Notes: generated from the sequence alone by a model not told the origin. A stretch of 64,000 nucleotides of DNA from Saccharomyces uvarum (GCA_947243795.1 OX365931.1:1-64000); one strand, 5' to 3'; positions 1 through 9,996 are shown, counted from the first letter of the stretch. Numbers and translations are program-made.

Positions 1-300
1 CGAATCCCCACCCTCGAATACCATATTGGCCTCCCTAACTCTTCCATACGACATGTCTACATACCACGCTACCCACACCCACTACCCATCTCACTACTCC
101 AACCACCATCAACCCTCCATCTCATCTACATTACCACACCACACACCCCACGAACCTCACCACTTAACACCCTGGTACATTAACTCCTTCCCACCACATT
201 TCTTTCAGTTTATCCCCCCACATCGAATCCCCACCCCTCGAATACCATATCGGCCTCTCTAACTCTTCCATACGACATGTCTACATACCACACTACCACT
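1..300. repeat. Direct repeat, period about 223 bp
   Basis: The segment 1-76 recurs almost unchanged at 224-300; both copies read from cgaatccccacc through cttccatacgacatg to ctacatacca. The first copy is cut by the window edge, so more copies may lie to the left. A shorter related string (cgaacctcaccacttaacac) occurs near 149 and again near 1569. Confidence 0.7.
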
Positions 301-551
301 ACCACATATATCATACTTACCATCTGGGTAACACCTCCATCTACAACTCCAATACCATGTGCATCACCATACATCAGCACAATCCTCACCCTCTATACTC
401 TCACCCGCCATACCAACCAACCAACTTACTATCACACACCATTACCCTACCTCAATATCTATATATACCATCACCACTCTCTCCATAAACCCTCCATAAT
501 ATCTCCACAAACTCTCCAACTATCGAAACATATATATAAACATACACATTG

Positions 552-919
552 AAACGTAAACAAATCAACCTAAACAAATCAACCTAAACACCACACCCCT
601 CCACAATATCATATACCATCACTCTCAATATCATATACCATGCATTATATATCACCCATCTACCTTCCACCACTATTCTCAACACCATATACCATACTTC
701 AATATCCTGCTACTCTCAACATAATATCACATACCATCACTCTCAATATTATACACCTTCACTCTCAATATCATATACCACCACTCTCAATATCATATAC
801 TATCACATACTCCTACGGACGCTAAATGTAATGCCATATAACACTACCCTAACCACTACTCTCCAACCGTCCAAACGTAAACAAATAAATACATCGAAAC
901 ATACATATCCAAACGTAAA
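552..919. other. Possible ARS cluster: three ACS-core matches
   Basis: AAACGTAAA occurs at 552-560, 873-881 and 911-919. Its complement TTTACGTTT fits the core of the yeast ARS consensus sequence (TTTAYRTTT), although the flanking W positions are not met. Each copy is followed by CAAA, giving GTAAACAAA, which also matches a forkhead (Fkh1/Fkh2) site. S. cerevisiae X elements contain an ACS, so an origin here is plausible. Function is inferred from motifs only. Confidence 0.35.
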
Positions 920-3285
920 CAAATCAACGTAATCACACTCCTCCATAATTCACCCTAACCACTCTCAATATCCCATACCATTACTCTACCTCAATATCCC
1001 ATACCGTATATCATAATATCGTCTCTCTCCATATATACCATACCACCACTCTCAATATCATATACCACCACATACTCATACGGACGCTAACATGCATATC
1101 GAATCCTAAACAAATAATCCTAAACACCACAACCCTCCATATTATCATACCATACCACACCACCACTCTCTTCATAATATCGACATACTATATTATCCTG
1201 ACTACTTCTACTATAATTGATACGCGCACTCCTACGGACGCTAAAATATATCATCAACATAACTCAATACCATATCATAATACCACCACATACTCACACG
1301 GACGCTAAATATAATACAAATCACATACAAAACCACTATAATTCTTAAACTTCCCACTCTCACATTCTATATTTTTATATTTTCTCACAATTTCTACCCT
1401 TTTACCCAATATCCATACCCAACCATAAATCATTATTTCTTAGCCCCACTCCAACTATCATTTATACACCTAAACTACTCACTCCACCTCAAATACCACT
1501 TAACAATCTATCATCACCCTTTCCCAACTCTTTCTCTACCATGCTACCACATTATCACCATATACGGCACGAACCTCACCACTTAACACCCTGGACATTT
1601 TCACATTCGTTCCATCGTCCGACCACCAAACTCTGCCCCCCACTAAATACGATACTCTACATCATATATCCGCTTTAAACATCTCAATATTCTCACATTT
1701 GCACTCATACCATCAACTATACATTATCACCCGCACCCCACACTACACACCGCCCATCTATCTACCCCCACATATCTCAGTATCATTCACCATCACTCTC
1801 AATAGAATGTCATATCATCGCTCATCCCAATATAATACCATATACCATACTATATAGCATACTATATCCTGATTCCTATTACCACCACATATCTCAATTT
1901 CATACCAGCAAGCCATTCAACCGCTCTCGATATATCATATACCGTCACTCTCTATAGATTCTACTACCACCGTATACCCTCACTTTCTCAACATCATATA
2001 TCACCCATATACCTACCATCTCTCTCCATGTATATCATACCATCACTCTCTCTATATTCTAATACCACCGCATAAACATACGGACGCTAAATGAATTATC
2101 ATGACATACCATACTATATACCTCCTATCACATACCATCTCTCTCCCCATAATATCATAACTCTACAACCACATCACATACCATATACCATCACTCTCTC
2201 TGTATTCTAATACCACCGCATACTCATCCGGAGGCTAAATATATTCTCATGACATACCGTATACCTACCATCCTCTCCATAATATCTATATACTATATTA
2301 TCCTGACTACTCCTATATTATATTGAATTCGCACACCCCTACGGACGCTAAGATGTTATATCATATACCAGCACTCTCTATATATCTTTATGCTTGCCAC
2401 CATATTACAATACCACCACATACTAAAACTGAATAACCATACCACCACTCATCCACATATAATACCACAACGCACTCGAACGGATGCCAAATAGAATATT
2501 ATATGCCACCACTTTCTATATACCCTAGCCACTACTACTACCACCACATACCATCATTCTCTCCATAATGCCATACCCTATATCTTTATACTACATCATT
2601 TTGACCATTCTTACTATGATGCATGCATGCACCCACCCACACGGATGCTATACATTATACCATACTCCATACCATATCATATATCATCACTTATCTCAAT
2701 ATACTACCACTCCTCTACCGTCTTCCCCTCTTCATATCCATATCTCAATACCCTGATAGCTCTCAATAAAATATCATAATACATACCATTACCTTTCGTA
2801 TATTGCATACTATATATGGCACCACTCTTTCCATACCATTGCCATTCGTATCATAATGCATGCACACACTCGCACGGACGTTAAACACCTACACCACCTT
2901 CCCTCTCACCCCTTTTCTTAGACTATCACCGGATGCTTCTACGGACCTTAATATCACATCACATCACTACTACCATTATATAACATATCCTCTCCTCGCT
3001 CCAACACAGCTACATAAATAATATCAACCCCACTCCAACACAGCTACATAAATAATATCAACCACTCCTACGAATGCTACAAAATAACATTCCATATTTT
3101 ACATTTTACTCTGCTTTTTCACTTTTCATCAATATCTATATACTTCTATACTTAACTACACCTAAGCCATAAACTGCCATGCTCTTATGCCCCGATAACA
3201 TGAATATACAGACCCACAGGACATTGAGTCACCGCATACACCCATCGTTCACTTCACTCATCTTAGCTTCTCTTAATATTACCAC

Positions 3286-3400
3286 TTACTTAGCCGCCCA
3301 GCTGACGTGCCTTGCATGTGCGGCTGAAAACTTTTTCTTGGGCAGCGTGTTCCGACATGGTCATGTGACAGTCATGTGACAGTCATGTGAACAAGTTCAG
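3286..3400. repeat. X-core-like block with URS1 motif and TCATGTGAC repeats
   Basis: The block starts with ttagccgcc, passes through gcggctgaaaacttttt and ttccgacatggtcatgtgac, and ends in three close copies of gtcatgtga. A diverged copy with the same order of parts lies at 10815-10910, and a weaker one at 17836-17890. TAGCCGCC is the core of the Ume6 URS1 site. Homology between the blocks is directly visible; binding is inferred. Confidence 0.7.
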
Positions 3401-3981
3401 GCAGCGCACGCCCAACTGGCTAATCAGGGCCGCTTCTTTTGAGAAACAATAGGCTAGGATGGGTAACCAAGGCCGCTTTTGAAAAAAAAATCAACTTAAA
3501 TCCCGCAAGCGTGCCTACAAAAAAACGAGTTTCCTGCGCGCTTTCTTAGAAATTGGGGCCGCTTCTTTTTGCCCATAGGCCGCTTCTTTTGCTTTATGAG
3601 CCAAATCCTTGGCGGATTGTCTCATAAAGATGTACCTTAATCATATACATCCATCAATCTCCTATATGACTACCGCTCACTTAGCCGCTTAGCTGACTAA
3701 GATTTCTCGCATTCGCGGAGGTTGACGCGGCTCCGCGGAGATTGCAGTTGCTCCCCTTACCTTAGTATATAGCACAGGACCCCTTCCTTGAGTTTCCGTC
3801 GACCTCATAAGAACAATATTAGTAAGCGTAGCCTCGACAAGCTTTGGTGATCTTTGCAGATAAAAGTTGGCGCTTTTTCTCTTGTACCTTCCCAAATATC
3901 TTTTCCAATTGGTATCTCATCTTGAATACTGCAGTATACTACATACAATACTCTATCACATACTACATACTACATACAAAC
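3401..3981. other. Gap with four GGCCGCTTCTTTTG repeats; upstream of reductase gene
   Basis: This gap separates the X-like region from the first gene. Near-identical copies of GGCCGCTTCTTTTG lie at 3428, 3557 and 3578, with a shortened copy at 3471. A further ttagccgctt (3681) resembles the X-core start. I see no convincing TATA box next to the downstream gene. The remaining sequence shows nothing I recognise. Confidence 0.5.
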
Positions 3982-5112
3982 ATGTCAGCCTCAATTCCAA
4001 AAACTATGAAAGCCGTCGTTATTGAAGACGGTAAAGCCGTCGTTAAGGAGGGCGTGCCCATTCCTGAATTGGAAGATGGTTTCGTTCTGATCAAGACCGT
4101 TGCTGTTGCCGGTAATCTCACTGATTGTGAACATATAGACTACAAGATAGGCCCTCAAAGTTCTATCCTGGGTTGTGATGCTACAGGTCAAATTGTTAAA
4201 CTGGGGCCGGGCGTCGATTGCAAACGTTTTGCCATTGGAGATTACATTTCCGGGTTTATTCACGGTTCCTCCGTAAGATTCCCCTCCAATGGTGCCTTTG
4301 CTGAATATTCTGCTGTTTCAGCGGGGATTGCCTACAAATTATCCAACGACATTAGACTGTGTGGCAAGGATAGTCTACCTGAAGGTCCCGTCAAGTCGTT
4401 AGAAGGCGCTGTCACTATTCCGGTGTCATTGACCACTGCCGGTTTGGTTTTGACCTATAACTTGGGCTTGAACATGGAATGGAAGCCTTCTGTGTCACAA
4501 AGGAGTCATCCCGTTTTAATATGGGGTGGTGCTACTGCCGTAGGCCAACTACTGATTCAGTTGACAAAAAAATTAAATGGATTCACCAAGATCATTGTCG
4601 TCGCTTCCCAAAAACATGAAAAACAATTAAAAGAGTACGGTGCCGATGAACTGTTTGATTATCATGATGTTGATGTTGTTGAACAAATCAAGAAGAAATA
4701 CAACAACATTCCTTATTTGGTCGACTGCTTCGCTAATGTAGACACCCTTCAACAAGTGTACAGAATTGCAGCTGATAAATTGGATGCCACCGTCATTGAA
4801 TTGAATACTTTGACCGTCGAGGACGTCAAAGAGGAATACAGGAGACAAAATGTCACCATTTCCAAGACAAGCCTATACGCGGTAGGTGGACACAAAGTTC
4901 CGTTTGGAAAATTCACTTTTCTGGCTGACCTTGAGTGTAAGAGGGCTGCCATTAGGTTCGTCGAATTCATTAGTCCAAAGGTCGATGATGGGGAAATCCA
5001 CCATATCCCAGTCAAGGTCTATAAGAAGGGGTTGTATGACATCCCGCAGGTGCTTGATGACATCAGGAACAACAAAAACTATGGTAAAAAGCTGGTCGCG
5101 GTATTGAATTAG
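3982..5112 (+). CDS. Zinc-free MDR-family reductase, YNL134C/YLR460C/YCR102C type
   Basis: The predicted protein of 376 residues begins MSASIPKTMKAVVIEDGKAV and closely follows the YNL134C/YLR460C/YCR102C family of medium-chain dehydrogenase/reductases. It has the N-terminal GroES-like fold and a Rossmann nucleotide site seen as GGATAVGQ near residue 185. The catalytic zinc ligands of true alcohol dehydrogenases are absent, as in this family, whose members act on enals, aldehydes or quinones with NAD(P)H. The reading frame is open further upstream, but only from a TTG codon; the ATG at 3982 gives the usual family length. It is the most distal intact gene, in a subtelomeric setting like that of YLR460C and YCR102C. 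Which paralogue it represents cannot be settled here, so no symbol is given. Confidence 0.85.
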   Translation: MSASIPKTMKAVVIEDGKAVVKEGVPIPELEDGFVLIKTVAVAGNLTDCEHIDYKIGPQSSILGCDATGQIVKLGPGVDCKRFAIGDYISGFIHGSSVRFPSNGAFAEYSAVSAGIAYKLSNDIRLCGKDSLPEGPVKSLEGAVTIPVSLTTAGLVLTYNLGLNMEWKPSVSQRSHPVLIWGGATAVGQLLIQLTKKLNGFTKIIVVASQKHEKQLKEYGADELFDYHDVDVVEQIKKKYNNIPYLVDCFANVDTLQQVYRIAADKLDATVIELNTLTVEDVKEEYRRQNVTISKTSLYAVGGHKVPFGKFTFLADLECKRAAIRFVEFISPKVDDGEIHHIPVKVYKKGLYDIPQVLDDIRNNKNYGKKLVAVLN

Positions 5113-5785
5113 ATACGTGTACACAGCTAAGTAAACTAAACATCTAGAAAAATGTTTATATGTGAAAACTTGAACCTATCGGAATGTATACTAAACAATT
5201 TTTAAGATTATTCATTTCTGGCCAGATACAGCATTAATTTAGCCTTAAAAAATAGCCGATAATTAATGAACAAACAATTTACATAAGTACTCTTATCATT
5301 ACCAAAGTATGCCAATATTAATTCTGCCAACATATTGTCGCAACCTCTATTTGCTGTCGCTTACTTCTACCCGCTTCAACATTGGAGACATTGAAATGCA
5401 AGATTAGAAAGCTTAATCTGCACACAAGACAACTTAAGCCTGTTTTTTGCACTCAGGATTCCCCGAAGTATAGATTGACTCATGGAGGCGTGTATGATGA
5501 ATGTGGCTACATTCTGTATAAACAAAGGTATTGACGCAGCGGAATGGTTTGCGGAATATCCTCTGCTTTAAGTAAAGCCTGAGGCAACTTTGTTTAAGCT
5601 GGCTAGATATTTAGCTCTTTTTAGTTGTCATAGATGCTAGCATTAAATCTAATTTGATATGCATTTTAATTACGCCCATTTTATTTAGCGAGTCTTTCTA
5701 AGAAGACGTTAAGAATTTAACTTCTTGAGCGGCGATATCACGTTCTTCAAAAATTTTCATGTTAAAACACACCTTTTTTCATTCC

Positions 5786-5819
5786 ACCTTCAAGGACCCT
5801 AACCTCAAGGGTCCTTGAA
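5786..5819. promoter_or_regulatory. Paired Zap1 zinc-responsive elements in a perfect inverted repeat
   Basis: ACCTTCAAGGA (5786-5796) and ACCTCAAGGGT (5802-5812) each differ from the Zap1 consensus ACCYYNAAGGT at one base. They sit in a perfect 12 bp inverted repeat, TTCAAGGACCCT (5789-5800) and AGGGTCCTTGAA (5808-5819), separated by 7 bp. The position, about 370-390 bp upstream of ZPS1, and the known Zap1 control of ZPS1 in S. cerevisiae support zinc regulation. Binding itself is inferred. Confidence 0.65.
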
Positions 5820-6059
5820 TTCGTACGGCTAGGTCATATGAAAAAAGTGACAGCTGACAAAATATATAGCTTCATCGGGAAAAAAAAAGAACTAAGGTTA
5901 CCATTCCGGTCCATCTGAACCCGTTTTCTCTTAAAAAATGACGTTCTTTTCTTTATCTTAAGCTTTTTTACAAGAGATCTGTGGATGCTACATACATGTT
6001 CTCAAACAGAGTCATATTAGGTGATCCAAATCGCATAAAAAGAATTTCACTTCAAAACC

Positions 6060-6068
6060 TATAAAAAG
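6060..6068 (+). promoter_or_regulatory. TATA box of ZPS1
   Basis: TATAAAAAG lies 120 bp upstream of the ZPS1 start codon, within the usual 40-120 bp window before yeast transcription starts given a short 5' leader. Confidence 0.55.
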
Positions 6069-6179
6069 AAGACAAACTTTTCATTCTTTGATTGAAATAA
6101 CTTGACTATTCTTTGTTATCATTAACTTTCAATACCAAATAAAGTCAAGATACAAATCAATACAAAAGCACCGCACATT

Positions 6180-6929
6180 ATGAAATTCAGCACTAATAAA
6201 TCCATGATCTTTGCAACTATTGCTACTTCTGCTTTAGCTGCTCCATTTATTTACGACAACAATTCAACTACTGAATTAGCGTCTTCTCTTTCTCAAGAGG
6301 TTCTAGGTTGGACCCATGCAACTTTCCCAGCCATTTACCAAACCTGTAATGAAACCAATACCAGGATGTTGAATGCAGCTTTCAAGGATACTGCTGAAGT
6401 TACTGCTTATGCTAAGAATAGACTTTTAGACTATGGTATTGATGACGCTCATTATAAGAGATGGTTTGGTAATGGTAGCATCTTCACTGTCATGGGTGTT
6501 TTTGACCAATTGATGGAAGCCTCCAAGGGTGGTATGCTTATGAGATGTGATGACGCGGACGGTTTGTGCGCAGCTAATCCAAATTATTATGCTGGTTATC
6601 ATCGTGAGTCTGCTTCGGCTGAAACTGTTATTTGTGATTACTTCTACAGTTCCAGAAAGCCACTATCAACTATCTGCTTTGAAGGTACTATTGTTGATGT
6701 CGGTCCAACCCATTATGCCGGTATTGATATGCTACATCGTTACTTGCACCTTCCAACCATGAACATGGATGAGTACATCGGTGAATACGCTGAAACTCTC
6801 GAAGAAGTTATTGATTACGCTCAAAACAATGCCACATTCGCTGTTAAAAATGTCGACAATTACTTGTACTACGTTGCTGACGTTTATAGTACTTCTGTCA
6901 TTCCTGGTGGGTGTCTAGGTGAACTATAA
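6180..6929 (+). CDS. ZPS1: Zps1-like zinc-regulated secreted protein (Pra1 family)
   Basis: The protein has 249 residues, the same length as S. cerevisiae Zps1, and matches it through most of its sequence (for example RWFGNGSIFTVMGVFDQLME and the C-terminus PGGCLGEL). Residues 1-20 form a signal peptide ending in a typical ALAA cleavage region. The family (deuterolysin-like fold, Candida Pra1) is secreted or wall-associated, made on zinc starvation, and Pra1 acts as a zinc scavenger. The metal site is visible as HYAGIDMLHRYLH near residues 180-192; the usual HExxH protease motif is not present in this segment. In S. cerevisiae the gene is on chromosome XV (YOL154W), so its place here reflects subtelomeric exchange or lineage-specific location. 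Zap1-like sites lie upstream. Confidence 0.93.
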   Translation: MKFSTNKSMIFATIATSALAAPFIYDNNSTTELASSLSQEVLGWTHATFPAIYQTCNETNTRMLNAAFKDTAEVTAYAKNRLLDYGIDDAHYKRWFGNGSIFTVMGVFDQLMEASKGGMLMRCDDADGLCAANPNYYAGYHRESASAETVICDYFYSSRKPLSTICFEGTIVDVGPTHYAGIDMLHRYLHLPTMNMDEYIGEYAETLEEVIDYAQNNATFAVKNVDNYLYYVADVYSTSVIPGGCLGEL

Positions 6930-7937
6930 TGATTCAATTGTCATTCATTAGAGTTCTTTCTTTCTATATCGTGTATATTTGTTCGTAATAATTTTCTAAA
7001 AAGAAATTGACTTTATTTGAAGCTAGGAATTGAATTATTTTAGGGATGTAATTTCATACTTTGAAGTCTGCTCAATATGAAATCTTTGGTCGCCTACGTT
7101 GCATTCCACTTATGTGGGTTATTGGTAATTATATCCAGTGTGGCTTTGAAAACTGCAATTTCTCCATTAAGCAATTTCTAGAATCTAACATAGCATCCTA
7201 AAATATCAGATTGAACCATAAGTTCATATATTTTAAGGCTTTACGAAGTTATTCTGAGATAAAAGCATAAATGGACACTATAATCTTAAAAACCCGCATT
7301 ACCCTGGGCTTATCTGGCACGATCTTCAAATTCGACTCAGAGAATTTCAAATTCACCTGGCAAAAAGCTGCTCCGCTTGTTGGGGTGTGTAAATAGAACT
7401 GCTTCTTTTCATCTTCCATAGGCTCCATTTAGTACTTTGGAAAAAGCAAATACCTCTACATAATGAATGAAGAGCGAACATCGACTTCAGTTTTTTAACG
7501 AATCTAAATGTCAAATATACAAGATTGCTAAAACAAATCCTCCTAGAATATTTGTACGTTCGGGCTGAAATTCTAGGCTTTTTATAACTGTAAATCCAAG
7601 GCCAGCGCAAGAGACAATAAGGAAAGAGAACAACTTTATATTTTTAAAGTTGTTTGAGTCATTATTGACATAGACACATTAGAGTGGATACTTTTTGTCA
7701 ACTCAACTGCGATGTTGAAGTTTTTGATTCTAGTTCATTAATCTGAATGCTAAGCAACAGTATCATGCTCTTTTTACTCACCGGCACAAATGGTAACTTA
7801 TAGAGTCGCTTTGGGAAACACCTCACAATTTTTCGATAAAGTATCTTTTCATATATCGATGTGGCTTTTGAAACTATCGGTCGGGTGAAGACAGACCCAT
7901 TAGAAGAGATTGGATAAAATTTATCGTTACTGATAGT
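6930..7937. other. 1.0 kb intergenic region between convergent genes
   Basis: This region lies between the 3' ends of ZPS1 and the ABC-F gene. It is AT-rich, with only short scattered frames, and I see no promoter, RNA gene or repeat. Confidence 0.5.
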
Positions 7938-9626
7938 TTATTCTGAACTGTAGTTTGAAAAGTCTATGACTCTGGTGGCAATCTTTTCCGTAAAGTATCT
8001 ATCATGTGTAGTAGCAATAATAATACCCGGAAATGTCAATAAAGCATCTTCAATAACTTCTAAACTTGGGAAATCAATGTGGTTGGTAGGCTCGTCTAAA
8101 ACAAGTATAGAGCATTTCCTCATTATAATCTGACAAAGCTGTGATTTACGACGACACCCGACACTCAAATTTTTTAGAGGACTCTTTAGGTCGTGCCATT
8201 TATAGATCCCGAAATCACGTAAATTACGAATTTCCGTCTGCCTTGATGCATTAATTTTGTTGTCTTCTTCTAGCAACTCTATCGGAGACTTTTCCATGGG
8301 AAGGTTCTCTTGCTCCTGGTCCAAGTACCCAACAACTGCATTCCCGCTGATAGAAACTGTCCCGTGGTCTGGTTCAATAAGGCCCATAATGATTCGATTT
8401 AAGGTGGTTTTACCAGAACCATTGGGTCCCTGGATAACCAGCTTCTCACCTTTTGTCAACGTAAAAGATACATTGGTGAATATTTGCTTTTCGTATGATT
8501 TTGATACTTCAGTTACAGCTATCCCCAAAAGAGAGCTAAAGGCGGGAAGATTATCGAAATCGAAGGATATCTGTGATCTGTCAGGAATAACCTCCACTAA
8601 ATTATCATTAAGTTGCTCAACTTTATCAGAAAGCTGATTTACAAGACCCATAATTCCCTTTTGAGCCCTTTGTTCCTTATTATTGTAACTTAGTTTATCT
8701 CTATCTGACCCCGACCTAATGATTCGTGTCTTAACTTTAGATTGTGCTTGTGCAGTCTTGGACTTCAGTTTCTTGAGCTTCTTGTCCTGGAAACGTCTCT
8801 CTTCAATCAATCTTTGTCGTCTCTTATTTTCTTCTTCCAAGTAGTGCTTGTAGCCACCTCTAAAATGTGTAAACTTTTTGGTGTGGGGCGACAATTCCGA
8901 AATAGAGTTTGAAACTGCATTAATTAAACTACGATCGTGAGTAACTATCACGACAGCACCCGTGTAACTTTTCAAAAAAGACTCTAACCATTCAATTCCT
9001 TTATTGTCCAGGTGATTTGTTGGTTCGTCCAGCAAAATGAAGTCAGGATCCAAGATGCTCAGTGCACAGAGGAGGATTTTCGTCTTTTCACCACCACTAA
9101 GGGACTTGAAAGGACGTTTCAATATTTCATCTCCTAGCCCAATGAGAGATAATTGCTTGAATATCTCGTGTCCCCCTAGAGAGTTGAGCTCCTGGAGCCA
9201 CTCATGTGAGAAGGGTTCCAAAGGCAATTCTAGGAATTCGTTGATCTCGTCATCGTACAATGATCTAAGTAATACTTTAATTGCTAGTGCACTGCCGTCA
9301 ACTTCTTCGAAATGTTGAGGTAGAAATCCGATTCTACCTTCGATTTCAATCGACCCAGAATATGGATAATCCTCTACGCCAGATAAGAGCTTGAGAAATG
9401 TAGTCTTTCCGCTCCCATTGTCTCCAACTATGGTCACCTTGTCTCCATACGATGCCGCGAAGTCAAGGTTCGAAAACAAGGTTTTTTTATCAAAGGAAAG
9501 ATCCAGGTTCTGAACAATTATCCCAGGAGACTTCCCGGTAACCAACTCGCGATAATAGATTCCGTTCTTGAAAAGCTGCTTCACTTGTTCCTTGGTATTA
9601 GTGGATTTGTTTTCTTCAGTTAGCAT
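7938..9626 (-). CDS. Bacterial-type ABC-F ATPase (ribosome-protection-like), candidate horizontal transfer
   Basis: The protein has 562 residues from the first ATG at 9626; the open frame extends 13 codons further only to a GTG. It has two ATP-binding domains and no membrane segment. Domain 1 shows Walker A GDNGSGKTT (68-76), signature LSGGE (176-180), Walker B/DEPTNHLD (200-207) and the H-loop His near 230. A basic, helical linker follows (about 238-375). Domain 2 shows GPNGSGKTT (400-407), a variant signature LSVGC (487-491), DEPTNHID (511-518) and a switch His near 541. This is the ABC-F layout: soluble proteins that bind the ribosomal E site. The yeast ABC-F proteins known to me (Gcn20, Arb1, New1, Yef3, Hef3) are larger and carry extra domains. 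The compact size, the linker and LSVG in domain 2 resemble bacterial antibiotic-resistance/regulatory ABC-F proteins. The frame is intact with all catalytic residues. Function and donor are not known; bacterial origin is inferred. Confidence 0.85.
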   Translation of the reverse strand: MLTEENKSTNTKEQVKQLFKNGIYYRELVTGKSPGIIVQNLDLSFDKKTLFSNLDFAASYGDKVTIVGDNGSGKTTFLKLLSGVEDYPYSGSIEIEGRIGFLPQHFEEVDGSALAIKVLLRSLYDDEINEFLELPLEPFSHEWLQELNSLGGHEIFKQLSLIGLGDEILKRPFKSLSGGEKTKILLCALSILDPDFILLDEPTNHLDNKGIEWLESFLKSYTGAVVIVTHDRSLINAVSNSISELSPHTKKFTHFRGGYKHYLEEENKRRQRLIEERRFQDKKLKKLKSKTAQAQSKVKTRIIRSGSDRDKLSYNNKEQRAQKGIMGLVNQLSDKVEQLNDNLVEVIPDRSQISFDFDNLPAFSSLLGIAVTEVSKSYEKQIFTNVSFTLTKGEKLVIQGPNGSGKTTLNRIIMGLIEPDHGTVSISGNAVVGYLDQEQENLPMEKSPIELLEEDNKINASRQTEIRNLRDFGIYKWHDLKSPLKNLSVGCRRKSQLCQIIMRKCSILVLDEPTNHIDFPSLEVIEDALLTFPGIIIATTHDRYFTEKIATRVIDFSNYSSE

Positions 9627-9996
9627 GCCTAGATTTTGCCTTTTAACGTTATTCAGAATTAGCACTGAAACCTTAATTTTGTCCAGTATACACTTATCTT
9701 GTGTCTTTCTTTGGCACTATCTATGTGTATCGCTGACCTTTAGAAGCGGTCTAGGATAATGAGTAAGCCATGCATACTCAAAAGTATTCTATACACTGTT
9801 GAATTGTTCAAAGTTAGCAGTTGAGTTATGCGGTTTTTTCAGCCGTTTAGAACTCAGATCGTAGGGTATCATCTCGACCGGGAAACCACTATTTGCAGTT
9901 TGTGAACTCCGACCAAATCTGGCGCTGAAAAACTAAATATACAAATAAAATTAACTGAAGGGAGAAGATCTTCACAACAAGAAAATCGTTTCTCCG
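9627..9996. other. Upstream region of the ABC-F gene
   Basis: About 370 bp of ordinary AT-rich sequence, presumably holding the promoter of the leftward ABC-F gene. I see no clear TATA box or known operator. Confidence 0.4.

Larger units (their letters stand above)
1..3640. repeat. Subtelomeric X-element-like region
   Basis: The top strand is rich in C, A and T and poor in G, and is packed with short degenerate repeats of the type ccatcactctcaatatcata. The motif ACGGAYGCTA recurs at 815, 1080, 1234, 1298, 2080, 2341 and 2641, with degenerate copies at 2228, 2480 and 2874; S. cerevisiae X cores, as I remember them, contain the same ACGGATGCTA string. The inner end has TAGCCGCC (3291) and repeated TCATGTGAC. 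No C1-3A telomere repeat or Y' element is visible, so position 1 is inside the subtelomere. Short open frames here use non-ATG starts and low-complexity peptides and are not genes. Subtelomeric identity is firm; homology to the S. cerevisiae X core rests on motif recall. Confidence 0.75.
5113..6179. other. 1.07 kb intergenic region, includes ZPS1 promoter
   Basis: No coding potential is apparent. The distal part is plain AT-rich sequence. The proximal 400 bp is the ZPS1 promoter, with Zap1-like sites at 5786-5819 and a TATA box at 6060. Confidence 0.6.

Noticed and set aside
26-825. Three short plus-strand frames (78, 91 and 61 residues) in the left subtelomere
   Set aside because: They use non-ATG or arbitrary starts and encode low-complexity His/Thr/Tyr/Pro strings that follow from the C/A/T-rich repeats.
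36-3600. A Y' element or telomeric C1-3A repeats
   Set aside because: No helicase-like frame and no TG/CA telomeric run are visible in the left 4 kb.
3844-3981. N-terminal extension of the reductase by 46 residues
   Set aside because: It starts at TTG and the added segment has no resemblance to the family; the ATG at 3982 gives the family N-terminus.
9627-9665. Upstream extension of the ABC-F protein by 13 residues
   Set aside because: The extension begins at GTG, which nuclear yeast genes do not normally use; the first ATG at 9626 is preferred.
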